In this document: one piece after another, positions 34,521 through 42,265 of the stretch
Layout: every line of letters starts with the position of its first letter
Position numbering within the stretch: the first letter of the stretch is position 1
DNA from: Paenibacillus sp. CF384
GTDB lineage: Bacteria > Bacillota > Bacilli > Paenibacillales > Paenibacillaceae
Length of the DNA stretch: 64,000 nt
Assembly (NCBI RefSeq): GCF_900106745.1
Contig: NZ_FNNV01000019.1
Location: 1-64,000, forward strand
Reading direction: 5' to 3'
Notes under the pieces: generated by a model
The model's database searches: none
What the model was told of the DNA's origin: nothing
Seen by the model: the letters and a program-made list of their open reading frames with translations, nothing else
Translations under genes and position numbers: made by a program

Positions 34521-35705
34521 CTATCTAGTTAGCTCATCCAACACTTCTAGTGCCCCTTCGCGCAGTGAAAGTCCGGTTCCAATGCATTCCGGCAGCGTAA
34601 ACCAACCGTCTTGCGGCAGCTGTACGCCTTCAAACACGACATCATAGTTGGTTTTATCAGCTCCGTGATAGTAGGCAAACTCCGCATACGGAATGTTCAC
34701 CTGCGCGAAAATCAGGTGCAGCGCCCATGGCTGCAGCCCGCCTGCATGCGGAATGACCTCGAGATTGCATGCGGATGCCATCGTGCATATTTTGCGCGCT
34801 TCCGATACCCCGCCGACCCAGCAAATGTCCGGCTGCAGAATTTGAGCCCCGCGCGCTTGGATGAGCTGTTGGTAGCCGTATCGCGTATATTCATGCTCGC
34901 CTGTCGCGATCGCGGAAGTGATGACTTTGCGGTTGAGCTCCGCGTATCCGTCGATATCGTCCGGCGGCAGCGTCTCTTCAATCCACTTGACGCGGTATGG
35001 CGCGACCAGCTCCGCCATCCGAATCGTATACTCCACGTTCCAAGCCATATAACAATCGAGCATGATCTCCATATCAGGTCCCAAAATATCCCTTGTTTCC
35101 GCAACCAGCGCCACATTGCGCTTCATGCCTTCCCAGCCCGAGGACGGACCGTATGGCATCGCGAGCTTCTGTCCCATGAAGCCGCGGTCTTTGATCTTCG
35201 TCGATTCATTGCCAGTGACATAAGCTTGCACTTTATCCTTCGTCGCGCCGCCTAAGCTGACATAAAGCGGCTCCTGTCTGGCCTTCGCAATGAGATCCCA
35301 CAGCGCCAAATCCACCGCGGAAACGGCCATGATCGGAATGCCTTTGCGACCGTAAGGAAGCGTGATTTTGAACATCATGTCCCACAGCTTCTCGATTTGA
35401 AAAGGATCCTTCCCGAGCAAGATGCGGCTGATATGCTCGTTAATGATCGATGCCGTCGCCATCCCCCCCGTGCTCTCGCCATACCCCTCGAGTCCATTAT
35501 CGGCGATGATCTGCACGATCACGCGGCCTCCCATGCCAAGCCAGCTGGACCTGCGGTCGAAATATTCCGGGTAATTGGACATCGGATTCGCGATTACCGT
35601 TTCCGACAACCAAGAACCTTCCGTATTGACGCTCCCCTGCCTCACTTGCTGGGCATGAGCTTTCTCACCATTCACAATAAAGACGCGTACATGCTCGATT
35701 TTCAT
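34521..35705 (-). CDS. Enolase-superfamily sugar-acid dehydratase, L-rhamnonate-dehydratase-like
   Basis: A 394-residue mandelate racemase/muconate lactonising enzyme-type protein. The N-terminal capping domain is followed by a modified TIM barrel with metal ligands D217 (MLDCYM), E243 (WIEETLPP) and E270 (GEHEYTRYGY), and the catalytic dyad H320 (IPHAGG) with D293 (QPD). The GEHE element and MPYGPSSGWEGMKRN resemble L-rhamnonate dehydratase more than galactonate or gluconate dehydratases. It would remove water from an aldonate to give a 2-keto-3-deoxy acid. It is the first gene of a four-gene operon, with GAGGAGG 8 bases before the ATG and a cre-like site upstream at 35765-35778. Confidence 0.86.
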   Translation of the reverse strand: MKIEHVRVFIVNGEKAHAQQVRQGSVNTEGSWLSETVIANPMSNYPEYFDRRSSWLGMGGRVIVQIIADNGLEGYGESTGGMATASIINEHISRILLGKDPFQIEKLWDMMFKITLPYGRKGIPIMAVSAVDLALWDLIAKARQEPLYVSLGGATKDKVQAYVTGNESTKIKDRGFMGQKLAMPYGPSSGWEGMKRNVALVAETRDILGPDMEIMLDCYMAWNVEYTIRMAELVAPYRVKWIEETLPPDDIDGYAELNRKVITSAIATGEHEYTRYGYQQLIQARGAQILQPDICWVGGVSEARKICTMASACNLEVIPHAGGLQPWALHLIFAQVNIPYAEFAYYHGADKTNYDVVFEGVQLPQDGWFTLPECIGTGLSLREGALEVLDELTR

Positions 35706-35764
35706 ACAAGCAGCCTCCTCTTGATCTGTTAATTGGGGATTCTAGCACCTGGCAGTTGCGTACA

Positions 35765-35778
35765 TATAAGCGCTTACA
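35765..35778 (-). promoter_or_regulatory. cre-like site upstream of the dehydratase operon
   Basis: TATAAGCGCTTACA (minus strand TGTAAGCGCTTATA) matches 13 of 14 positions of the CcpA consensus. It lies 60 bases upstream of the first gene of the operon. Confidence 0.65.
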
Positions 35779-35987
35779 AAAGCATGGCATGCCAAAAACA
35801 TCAAGCAGCCTATGGTTCTCTGCTTGAGTGATTCCTTTAGGTACGGTGTTTGTTTGAAGAAAAGGCAAGAGTCTGATTTGCTGTCGGTTGGTTGATGATG
35901 TCGGTGATCTGTGAGGTGACTTGAGGTAGGAGAGTAGGGGCAGCGCTGGTCTCCTATGTAGGTGGCAGCCCAGCGCCGCTTTCGAAT

Positions 35988-35999
35988 TAAGTATACAAT
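35988..35999. promoter_or_regulatory. Candidate GTATAC-centred operator
   Basis: TAAGTATACAAT, with the palindromic core GTATAC at 35991-35996. It is related to the AGTATACT octamers at 37261 and 40221. Confidence 0.4.
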
Positions 36000-36036
36000 G
36001 TAAGTAATTTCGTTTCAATAATTGTTTTTTACTGTG

Positions 36037-36052
36037 TATAGGTATACTTATA
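36037..36052. promoter_or_regulatory. Candidate GTATAC-centred operator next to the GntR-type gene end
   Basis: TATAGGTATACTTATA is palindromic at 14 of 16 positions. It is directly 3' of the regulator stop codon and in the shared upstream region of the dehydratase operon. Confidence 0.45.
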
Positions 36053-37180
36053 CTAGTGTGCGGAGTAATGCGTGGTACTGCTGCGAACCAGCAGCTTCGG
36101 TACGATCTCTTCTTTGACGAAAGACTCTTCAATCGCCTTCTCGCTCCATGGCTTCAGCAGCAGTTCCACTGCACGCTTGCCCATGCGCTCCGTATTCTGA
36201 TTGACCGTTGTGAGTGCCGGCGACGTGTAGCGACTTTGAATGACATCATCATAGCCGACGATGCTGAGCTCATCCGGAATGCGCAGCCCAAGCTCCTTGC
36301 CGGCTCGAATTGCGCCGAAGGCTTTGTAATCGCTTGTTGCGAAGATAGCCGAAGGCTTATTTTCCAGTGCCAGCAGCTGCTTGGCCCCTTCGTAACCCAT
36401 CTCTTCCAGCTCTTCGTTGGCCTCCATCACCGATACAAGAGATTCATCGAATGCGATTCCGTGCTGGGAGAGCGCCAACTTGTAGCCTTGCAGACGAAGG
36501 GAAAATTCTTGGTTAATGTCCATTAACGAGTGTCCCGTGACAATGATGCCGATCCTCTTATGACCAAGAGAGATCAGATGCTCCGTGGCTAGATATCCGC
36601 CCGTCAGATTATCGACGATGACATACGGAATTTGAAGCTGCGGAAAATAAAAGTGGGCCAGCACCATGCGCAGATTAGCTTCTTTCCACGCCTTCAGTTG
36701 GGGAATGAGTATATTTTGCGCGCCCGGCGCACCCGGCAGCACGATCGCTCCGACCAGCGGATTCGACTCGATTCCATCGCTTTCGCTGACGTCGAGCAGC
36801 TGGAAACGAATGCCATGCTCCTCGCACGCCGCATGAATGCCGCTTATAAAATTGGCATAAAACGGATGGTTGAACAGATGCGGCGAGGCGGATGGATGGA
36901 TCAGCACAATCTGTTCGAGCGCGATTTTGCCGCTTTCCGGTGACTCGGCATGTTGCAGGTCGCGCAGCTGAATGAATGTCCCTTTGCCGCGGATGCGGAC
37001 AACGAGCCCTTCATTCACTAGCTCGCTGAGCGCGCGGCGCGACGTAATCTCGCTCGTCTCGTACAACTTGGCCAGCTCGATCTGCGTCGGTATCGAATCT
37101 CCGTCCTTCAGTTGACCGCTGCCGATCTTCGCTTTAATGTCTTCCACAATAAACTTGTAAAGCGGCATTGTCTCTCTCAT
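36053..37180 (-). CDS. GntR-type regulator with LacI-type sugar-binding domain (AraR-like)
   Basis: A protein of about 375 residues. The N-terminal GntR winged helix-turn-helix (about 5-72, LYKFIVEDIKAKIGSGQLKDGDSIPTQIELAKLYETSEITSRRAL...RGKGTFIQL) is fused to a periplasmic-binding-protein-like domain of the LacI/PurR type (IVLIHPSASPHLFNHPFYANFISGIHAACEEHG... IVGYDDVIQSRYTSPALTTVNQ). AraR of Bacillus has the same architecture. ATG 37180 is 9 bases after AAGGGG; ATG 37186 is only 3 away. It lies between the oxidative-pathway operon and the beta-helix gene, all on the minus strand. GTATAC palindromes flank both ends of the gene, so autoregulation and control of the neighbours is likely. Confidence 0.9.
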   Translation of the reverse strand: MRETMPLYKFIVEDIKAKIGSGQLKDGDSIPTQIELAKLYETSEITSRRALSELVNEGLVVRIRGKGTFIQLRDLQHAESPESGKIALEQIVLIHPSASPHLFNHPFYANFISGIHAACEEHGIRFQLLDVSESDGIESNPLVGAIVLPGAPGAQNILIPQLKAWKEANLRMVLAHFYFPQLQIPYVIVDNLTGGYLATEHLISLGHKRIGIIVTGHSLMDINQEFSLRLQGYKLALSQHGIAFDESLVSVMEANEELEEMGYEGAKQLLALENKPSAIFATSDYKAFGAIRAGKELGLRIPDELSIVGYDDVIQSRYTSPALTTVNQNTERMGKRAVELLLKPWSEKAIEESFVKEEIVPKLLVRSSTTHYSAH

Positions 37181-37256
37181 CACCATACACCCCTTCTGCC
37201 GGTTCCTACCCGATGCGCGGACAGTTACATTATACTTATAAATCTATAACTTGATT

Positions 37257-37270
37257 ATATAGTATACTTT
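37257..37270. promoter_or_regulatory. Candidate operator AGTATACT at the GntR-type gene promoter
   Basis: A perfect octamer palindrome AGTATACT at 37261-37268, flanked by A/T. A related half-match TATACTTATA is at 37231-37240. It is about 80 bases upstream of the regulator start. Confidence 0.5.
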
Positions 37271-37330
37271 ATCAAAAAACCAACCAAAAGTTAGTAGTCG
37301 ACAGTTTTTCTCTTCTTTGCCACGTCTCCA

Positions 37331-37433
37331 CTTATGACCGGCTCATGTGCGGTAACCTGTATCTCTCTTGCTCTCAAATCCGCTTATGTCAGCGAATGTG
37401 CGGTAACCTGTACCTCTCTTGCTCCGGCATACC
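37331..37433. repeat. Two degenerate 51-52 bp repeat units
   Basis: ATGTGCGGTAACCTGTA occurs at 37345 and 37396, exactly 51 bases apart, each followed by TCTCTCTTGCT with one mismatch. The preceding CTTATG elements are at 37331 and 37383. The period equals that of the neighbouring perfect array, suggesting a common family. Confidence 0.6.
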
Positions 37434-37498
37434 ACTAATGTAGATCTCCAGACAAGCTACTTGTATATCGAGCCGCAGCGTCGGAAAATCGTTACTTT

Positions 37499-37688
37499 GA
37501 ATTTCGGCTAATGTAGACTCCTGGATCCGCTACATTCCGCCATTCCACCGAATTTCAGCTAATGTAGACTCCTGGATCCGCTACATTCCGCCATCCCACC
37601 GAATTTCGGCTAATGTAGACTCCTGGATCCGCTACATTCCGCCATTCCACCGAATTTCGGCTAATGTAGACTCCTGGACCCGCTACTT
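37499..37688. repeat. 51-bp tandem repeat, 3.7 copies, with internal dyad
   Basis: The unit starts with GAATTTCGGCTAATGTAG at 37499, 37550, 37601 and 37652, a period of exactly 51 bases; the last copy is cut short near 37688. Only a few single-base differences separate the copies. Each unit contains AATGTAG, 13 bases, CTACATT, a perfect 7-base inverted repeat with GGATCC in the loop. A degenerate related copy begins at 37435. The array lies between the beta-helix gene terminator and the regulator promoter. It is not a CRISPR: there are no unique spacers. Confidence 0.85.
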
Positions 37689-37703
37689 GTCCACCAAAGC
37701 CAC

Positions 37704-37747
37704 AAAAAAGTGACCGAGCAGGATCAACTTCTCCTGCCCGGCCACCT
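37704..37747 (-). terminator. Rho-independent terminator of the beta-helix gene
   Basis: On the minus strand a stem of about 15 bases with several G-U pairs (GGTGGCCGGGCAGGA with TCCTGCTCGGTCACT) is followed by TTTTTT at 37704-37709. It lies 134 bases after the stop codon. Confidence 0.65.
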
Positions 37748-37880
37748 TGGCTAGCTTAGCTGCTTCCAGCCGTACCACTTCTACTACTGCCATTGCTAAC
37801 CCTGCCACTTCTAACCAACTATCGTCTTGCCTCTCTCTCCGCCACTTCGCTTCGCCGACAAGCTACCCGCCTCACGCCCT

Positions 37881-40100
37881 CTACGGTGTGTTCGTCAGCC
37901 ATATATAATCGACGTTCATCGTGCCTGTGGTCGAGAAGGGGTCGAAGCGCAAGGACTTAATCGTCCCGCTCCAGCCGGCGACGGTTCCCATATCGATGGT
38001 GTATTCGGTGTAGCTGCCCATATTCGCTGCTGTTGTGAACGTCTTGGACTTGGCTTCGTTCCAGGTCGAATCCGCATTCGTGATGAAGAAGAACTTCGCG
38101 CCGGTATCGCTCGTGTTGTTCTTCAATCGGATCTTGAGGTACCGATAGGATGACGCGATGCCGAGGTTAGTCGGACCAACGGAATACGGGTCTCCGCCGC
38201 TTGAAGTAATCGTCCAAATCCCGCCGGACACGCTGCTGCTGATTTGATTCGTATTGTTCCAGCCTTCCGTGCTGCCTGCCGTTGCAAAATCCCACTGCGC
38301 TGCAATACTCGAAGCCGTGTAAGCGACTGCCGGCGACCAGCTTACGTTATCGTACTGGTTACTGCCCGCTGCGCCGCTCGTAATTTCGAAGCGAATCTCA
38401 TCTCCCGCAGCGACCGTTACGCCATCAAGGTTGCTTTCATAACCAAACCGGTCATTGTAGGCTACCGCTTGATCGCCACCAGCCGGCCAAATCCGCGTCC
38501 CGTTCTTCGTGATGCGAGCAACTACGCCGTCCCCGCCGGCAATGACGGATTTCAGCACGCGGCCGCGAATACTAACCGTTCCGCTTGTCGGCGCCGTCCA
38601 TGCGCGGGCAACGATTTTGCCAACTCCGGTGTCGGGGTGCATTTCAAATTGCGAAACCTGCGGCACATTCGACACCGAAGATGCCTGCCAAATATTACCT
38701 GCTGTATCATAGTAGCCGAGGTTACTCCACGAGGAGCCGTTATAAGCCTTATACGTCCAGTTACTGCTTCCTTGCGTGGAACTAAACTGCTTCGCCGCGT
38801 GATAGATATTGCTGCTGTTCGTAATTTGAAGATTGTTGGTGAGCGTAAATCCGCTGTAATTGGCGCCGTCCTGGTACAAGAAATTGTTCGGCTCCGAATA
38901 CAGATTGTCGCGGATCGTTCCGCTCGGCGTATCCGAATTGCCTGCACGGCGGAACGAGCCGCTTCCGTTGTTAATGAAGACATTGCCGCCTGCCACGCTG
39001 TTGGTCTCCAAACCGAGTCCCGGATGGATTGCCAAATACGAAATACCGGCGCCTGCGTTACCAGCAATGTAGTTATTGTTGATTTGCAGGTTATCCGTGC
39101 AGCACTCATAGTCGAACGCGACCATATCCGGCGAGGATGTGTTCGGCACGTTCGTGAACATGCTGTTCAGAATATACGAGTCGCTTACAAAAGCAATATA
39201 GATTGCCGCCGTCCCCGTATCCGAGTGACAGCCTCCTTCACCGTCGAGCTTCGAGTTAATCATGGTCAAGTACCGAACCGATGTCAGCCGCATCCCGTCA
39301 TCGCAGCCGGTGCCGCCGCCCGCATTATCGCCGTGCATGTTGAGATTGTTCATCAATACATGCTCCGCCGCCTTATGGCCCGTTGCATTCATGTAGCCGG
39401 AATTATACCAATCAATCGAAATCGTATCGAGGTTTCGTGTGCCTTCTATCGTATCGAAGGTGACGTTATCCACAATGTAGGTGCTGGCGGGGTTAGAAGC
39501 GTTGAAGGTTTTGGAGGTGAACTCAATCCCTGCCGAGTTCCAGATGGCATCCCCGGTTGAATCATTGCCGCTGCCTGAGCCTTGATGAATGCCGTAGATA
39601 TCATGGAAATATAAATTCGTGAAGGACAAATCATTATGCCCTGCTGTCGAGAACGTGACCAGAATGCCCGTTCCTGCGCTGCCTACCTCCAAATTGTTGA
39701 TTTTCCAATAGCTCGGGTTCGTCAGCTTAATCCCGCGATCTGCTTGATTGCCGTTACGGATGATTTTCGCCTTGGCGGTGCCACCGTACGAATCAATCGT
39801 AATATAGTTTGTCGAGGTCCCTTGCCCGGTCACCGTCATTTGCTGATTGCAAGTGACGCCGCTCTTGAGCAGAATACGATCCCCTGCGCTCATCGTACCG
39901 ATGCTGTTAATCGAGTTAAAGCTGTTATATGGCGATACCTGCGTGCCTGATCCATTGCTTCCGGCAGAGCAATCCACGTAATAGTCCGCTGCACTGGCCT
40001 TCGCATTCCATACAAAGAAGCAGCAGCCCACAACCAGTGCAAACAGCATCGCCTTCAGCCATTTCGATCCGAAAGTCATCCTTATCGACAGATCCATCAT
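37881..40100 (-). CDS. Secreted right-handed parallel beta-helix protein (polysaccharide lyase/hydrolase-like)
   Basis: A 739-residue exported protein. A signal peptide (about 1-38, core MLFALVVGCCFFVW, cleavage near KASA-ADYYVD) is followed by a right-handed beta-helix (about 40-440) opening with YYVDCSAGSNGSGTQVSPYNSFNSIN, the usual start of pectate-lyase-like or exopolygalacturonase-like proteins. After that come a beta-rich module and a C-terminal carbohydrate-binding-like jelly roll (about 600-739, QWDFATAGSTEGW...). I cannot place it in a single lyase or hydrolase family. AGGGAG precedes the two adjacent ATG codons (40100, 40097). The promoter region carries an AGTATACT palindrome shared with the nearby GntR-type regulator, so it may supply the sugar consumed by the oxidative operon. 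Confidence 0.83.
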   Translation of the reverse strand: MMDLSIRMTFGSKWLKAMLFALVVGCCFFVWNAKASAADYYVDCSAGSNGSGTQVSPYNSFNSINSIGTMSAGDRILLKSGVTCNQQMTVTGQGTSTNYITIDSYGGTAKAKIIRNGNQADRGIKLTNPSYWKINNLEVGSAGTGILVTFSTAGHNDLSFTNLYFHDIYGIHQGSGSGNDSTGDAIWNSAGIEFTSKTFNASNPASTYIVDNVTFDTIEGTRNLDTISIDWYNSGYMNATGHKAAEHVLMNNLNMHGDNAGGGTGCDDGMRLTSVRYLTMINSKLDGEGGCHSDTGTAAIYIAFVSDSYILNSMFTNVPNTSSPDMVAFDYECCTDNLQINNNYIAGNAGAGISYLAIHPGLGLETNSVAGGNVFINNGSGSFRRAGNSDTPSGTIRDNLYSEPNNFLYQDGANYSGFTLTNNLQITNSSNIYHAAKQFSSTQGSSNWTYKAYNGSSWSNLGYYDTAGNIWQASSVSNVPQVSQFEMHPDTGVGKIVARAWTAPTSGTVSIRGRVLKSVIAGGDGVVARITKNGTRIWPAGGDQAVAYNDRFGYESNLDGVTVAAGDEIRFEITSGAAGSNQYDNVSWSPAVAYTASSIAAQWDFATAGSTEGWNNTNQISSSVSGGIWTITSSGGDPYSVGPTNLGIASSYRYLKIRLKNNTSDTGAKFFFITNADSTWNEAKSKTFTTAANMGSYTEYTIDMGTVAGWSGTIKSLRFDPFSTTGTMNVDYIWLTNTP

Positions 40101-40207
40101 TTCTCCCTCTTCCCTTTTCGAATAGTCGCCTCACATCCGTGGAGTAAACCTTTCCAAAACAGAATCAGAATCACAACAAGCGTGTATGAATAACCTCCTT
40201 TCTTCAG

Positions 40208-40250
40208 TCGGTTATTTAAGTATACTAATTATTCTTTATAAACCGACTAT
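40208..40250. promoter_or_regulatory. AGTATACT operator within an inverted repeat, upstream of the beta-helix gene
   Basis: The octamer AGTATACT (40221-40228) is nested in an outer perfect inverted repeat AGTCGGTT (40208-40215)/AACCGACT (40243-40250). It is about 120 bases upstream of the beta-helix start. The octamer is identical to that at the GntR-type gene promoter. Confidence 0.5.
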
Positions 40251-40303
40251 CAATACTTTAACACGTTGATTTCTAACAATAAATATACTTTAATTATCAA
40301 ACG

Positions 40304-40343
40304 CAAAAAAACCTCAGTGCCTTCATCTCGGCATCGAGGTTTT
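40304..40343 (-). terminator. Rho-independent terminator of the exonuclease gene
   Basis: On the minus strand AAAACCTCGATGCC pairs with GGCACTGAGGTTTT, followed by a seven-T run; 19 bases after the stop codon. Confidence 0.8.
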
Positions 40344-40361
40344 CAAGAACTATACTCCTCA

Positions 40362-41354
40362 CTAAACGAGGTGAGATTGATAAATGCACTTCATGAGCTC
40401 GAATGTCGCTTTCGTATCGGCCCATGCGCGATGCGGCCGTTCATTTATGATGTCAAATTGTTCGCAAAGCGTGGATAAATCATAACTCGAAATGGGCAGC
40501 TTTAATTCCCTTGCCTGCTTGATCGTACAGAGCAGCTTGCCTGTCCAGACTCGAATATTCGCTCTGTCACAGATCGCCTTCAACACGCGATAGTCATATT
40601 GCACGTTATGACCGACGAGCACCGGCGTGCCCGCAAGAAATTTGTTTAATTGTTTCACGGCTTGAAACGATGTCGGCATACCAGCTACATCTTCATCCGT
40701 AATGCCCGTTAGCTCTCTGATTTGTTTGGAAATCTTCAGTTTTGGATTAACCAGCGTTTGGAATTGATCAATGATTTGGCCGTTTCTAAATTTCAATGCG
40801 CTGATTTCAATAATCTTAGCGTACTCCACGATCGGGGATGTGGTCTCAAAGTCCAGTACAACACCTTCATCCGGCATCGTAAGCTCACTGTAGTAGTCAT
40901 ACTTCTTGGCTTTCTCCTTCACAACGACAGGAGGATTCAACTGTGCCGCAGTGACCGCTTCAAGTGAATAACCCTTGAGCACGCCTGGCTGTATTTGATC
41001 GACTATGCTGATATCATTGAGCAGATCAAGCCGCTCCGTATAGGGATCGCAAGTTGTTTGCGCATACGAAACAAACTCGTTCAGCAGACCAGAGACCTGA
41101 TCTTTATCCGCTAAGCCATGCAGCGATAGAGCAGACTTGGAAACGGCAAGCTGAATCCCGTAGCTTCGGTAGGTGCGATGCAGCAAACCGACGACCTTGC
41201 GCAGCCCGCTCCAGAATCCATAATCGGCCCTGCCTTGCCCTACGTTGAGCGCCATATAGCCCTCTTTTACCTCAGGAATGCAGCAATAAAACATCAATCT
41301 TGTTTCGGAATGATGTTCATAGAGCTTCGCAGCCAGAATAATGGTCCTGTTCAT
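40362..41354 (-). CDS. DnaQ-like DEDDh 3'-5' exonuclease with novel N-terminal region
   Basis: A 330-residue cytoplasmic protein. The C-terminal half is a DEDDh exonuclease: VVLDFETTSP (D168, E170), GHNVQYDYRVLK (Exo II) and HRAWADTKAT (Exo III with His and Asp). It resembles DNA polymerase III epsilon and PolC exonuclease domains and would degrade single-stranded DNA or RNA from the 3' end. The first 160 residues do not match a family I recognise. ATG 41354 has AGGTG 6 bases upstream and is preferred to the GTG at 41363. It stands alone with its own terminator. Confidence 0.87.
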   Translation of the reverse strand: MNRTIILAAKLYEHHSETRLMFYCCIPEVKEGYMALNVGQGRADYGFWSGLRKVVGLLHRTYRSYGIQLAVSKSALSLHGLADKDQVSGLLNEFVSYAQTTCDPYTERLDLLNDISIVDQIQPGVLKGYSLEAVTAAQLNPPVVVKEKAKKYDYYSELTMPDEGVVLDFETTSPIVEYAKIIEISALKFRNGQIIDQFQTLVNPKLKISKQIRELTGITDEDVAGMPTSFQAVKQLNKFLAGTPVLVGHNVQYDYRVLKAICDRANIRVWTGKLLCTIKQARELKLPISSYDLSTLCEQFDIINERPHRAWADTKATFELMKCIYQSHLV

Positions 41355-41405
41355 CACAATCACCTGCCGATTCCTATATTGGTTCCGCTGCCCTTATTAT
41401 AAGGC

Positions 41406-41449
41406 AAAAAAGAAGCAGCCTCCTCCTTTTTTTGAGGAAACTGCTTCTT
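41406..41449 (-). terminator. Rho-independent terminator of the MFS-SDR operon
   Basis: On the minus strand AAGAAGCAG (41441-41449) pairs with CTGCTTCTT (41410-41418), with inner GAGG/CCTC pairing, followed by a T run at 41405-41410. Located 37 bases after the SDR stop. Confidence 0.75.
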
Positions 41450-41485
41450 ATCAGTAGACTAACTCTATCGCTCGCAACGATTCTC

Positions 41486-42247
41486 TTAGAATGCGGAAGT
41501 CCATCCGGCATCGGCTGTAACAACCGTTCCGTTCAAGAAGCTGGAATCATCGGAAGCCAAGAACAAGGCAACCTTTGCGATCTCTTCTGCCGATCCTGCA
41601 CGCGGAATCAGGCCTTGTACCACCTGCGAACGGCTGAGGCCGAACTCATTGATGTTCTTCATCGAAGACGCGATGTTCGTAATCACTGCTCCGGGAGCGA
41701 TCGCGTTACAGCGAATCCCTTGTTTGGCATACATAAAGCCCGTATTCTTGGTCAAGCCAACAACCGCATGCTTAGAAGCGGTATAGATTGCGCCGGCATG
41801 TCCGCCATTATAGCCGCCCGTAGAAGCAGTATTGACGATGACGCCTTTGCCTTTCTCAAGGAAGATCGGAATCGCTCTGCGCATGGCTCTCATGACGCTC
41901 TTCGTGTTGATATCGAATACGCGATCCCATTTCTCATCTAGTATATCCGCTACAGGCTCAAATCCATCCATAATGCCCGCATTGTTAACCAGAATATCCA
42001 AGGTGCCAAACTCGCTAACGGCTGTATCGATCATACCTTCAATGTCTTCCAATAACGCGACGTTAACTTGAATCGCTTTGGCTGTGCCGCCATTATTGAC
42101 GATCTCTTGTGCAACTTGATCCGCACCTTCGAAATTAAGGTCGGCGACAATCACTTTAGCGCCTTCCTTTGCGTACAATTCGGCGATTGCTTTCCCCATA
42201 CCCGATGCTGCCCCGGTAACAACTGCAACTTGATTGTGTAGTTTCAT
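41486..42247 (-). CDS. SDR family oxidoreductase
   Basis: A 253-residue short-chain dehydrogenase. It has the cofactor motif TGAASGMGKAI, NNAG (LVNNAGIMDG), and a catalytic Ser-Tyr-Lys in NTASTGGYNGG...YTASKHA. The acidic residue after beta-2 (VIVADLN) suggests NAD as cofactor. AGGAGA lies 9 bases before the ATG, and the gene follows the MFS transporter by 18 bases. The pair is divergent from a TetR regulator. Such TetR-MFS-SDR sets often deal with a toxic small molecule, which is inference; the substrate is unknown. Confidence 0.88.
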   Translation of the reverse strand: MKLHNQVAVVTGAASGMGKAIAELYAKEGAKVIVADLNFEGADQVAQEIVNNGGTAKAIQVNVALLEDIEGMIDTAVSEFGTLDILVNNAGIMDGFEPVADILDEKWDRVFDINTKSVMRAMRRAIPIFLEKGKGVIVNTASTGGYNGGHAGAIYTASKHAVVGLTKNTGFMYAKQGIRCNAIAPGAVITNIASSMKNINEFGLSRSQVVQGLIPRAGSAEEIAKVALFLASDDSSFLNGTVVTADAGWTSAF

Positions 42248-42265
42248 TGATGATCGTCTCCTTCG

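Larger units (their letters stand above)
35706..36052. other. Intergenic control region between the dehydratase operon and the GntR-type regulator
   Basis: About 347 bases without a supported gene. It contains a cre-like site (35765-35778), an inverted repeat GCGCTGG/CCAGCGC (35943-35949, 35970-35976), and two GTATAC-centred candidate operators (35988-35999 and 36037-36052). Confidence 0.55.
37181..37880. other. Intergenic region with operator, tandem repeats and terminator
   Basis: About 700 bases with no supported gene. From left to right on the plus strand: the promoter region of the GntR-type gene with an AGTATACT palindrome (37261-37268), two degenerate repeat units with TGTGCGGTAACCTGTA (37345 and 37396), a 51-bp tandem array (37499-37688), and the terminator of the beta-helix gene (37704-37747). 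Nothing is seen in the final 130 bases. Confidence 0.6.

Noticed and set aside
37499..37688. Possible CRISPR array
   Set aside because: The units are contiguous and identical throughout; there are no variable spacers and no cas genes in the window.
38244..39560. 438-residue open frame on the plus strand
   Set aside because: Antisense of the beta-helix gene, whose signal peptide, domain pattern and terminator are clear. The antisense translation has a biased, non-protein-like composition rich in Arg, Val and Ile.
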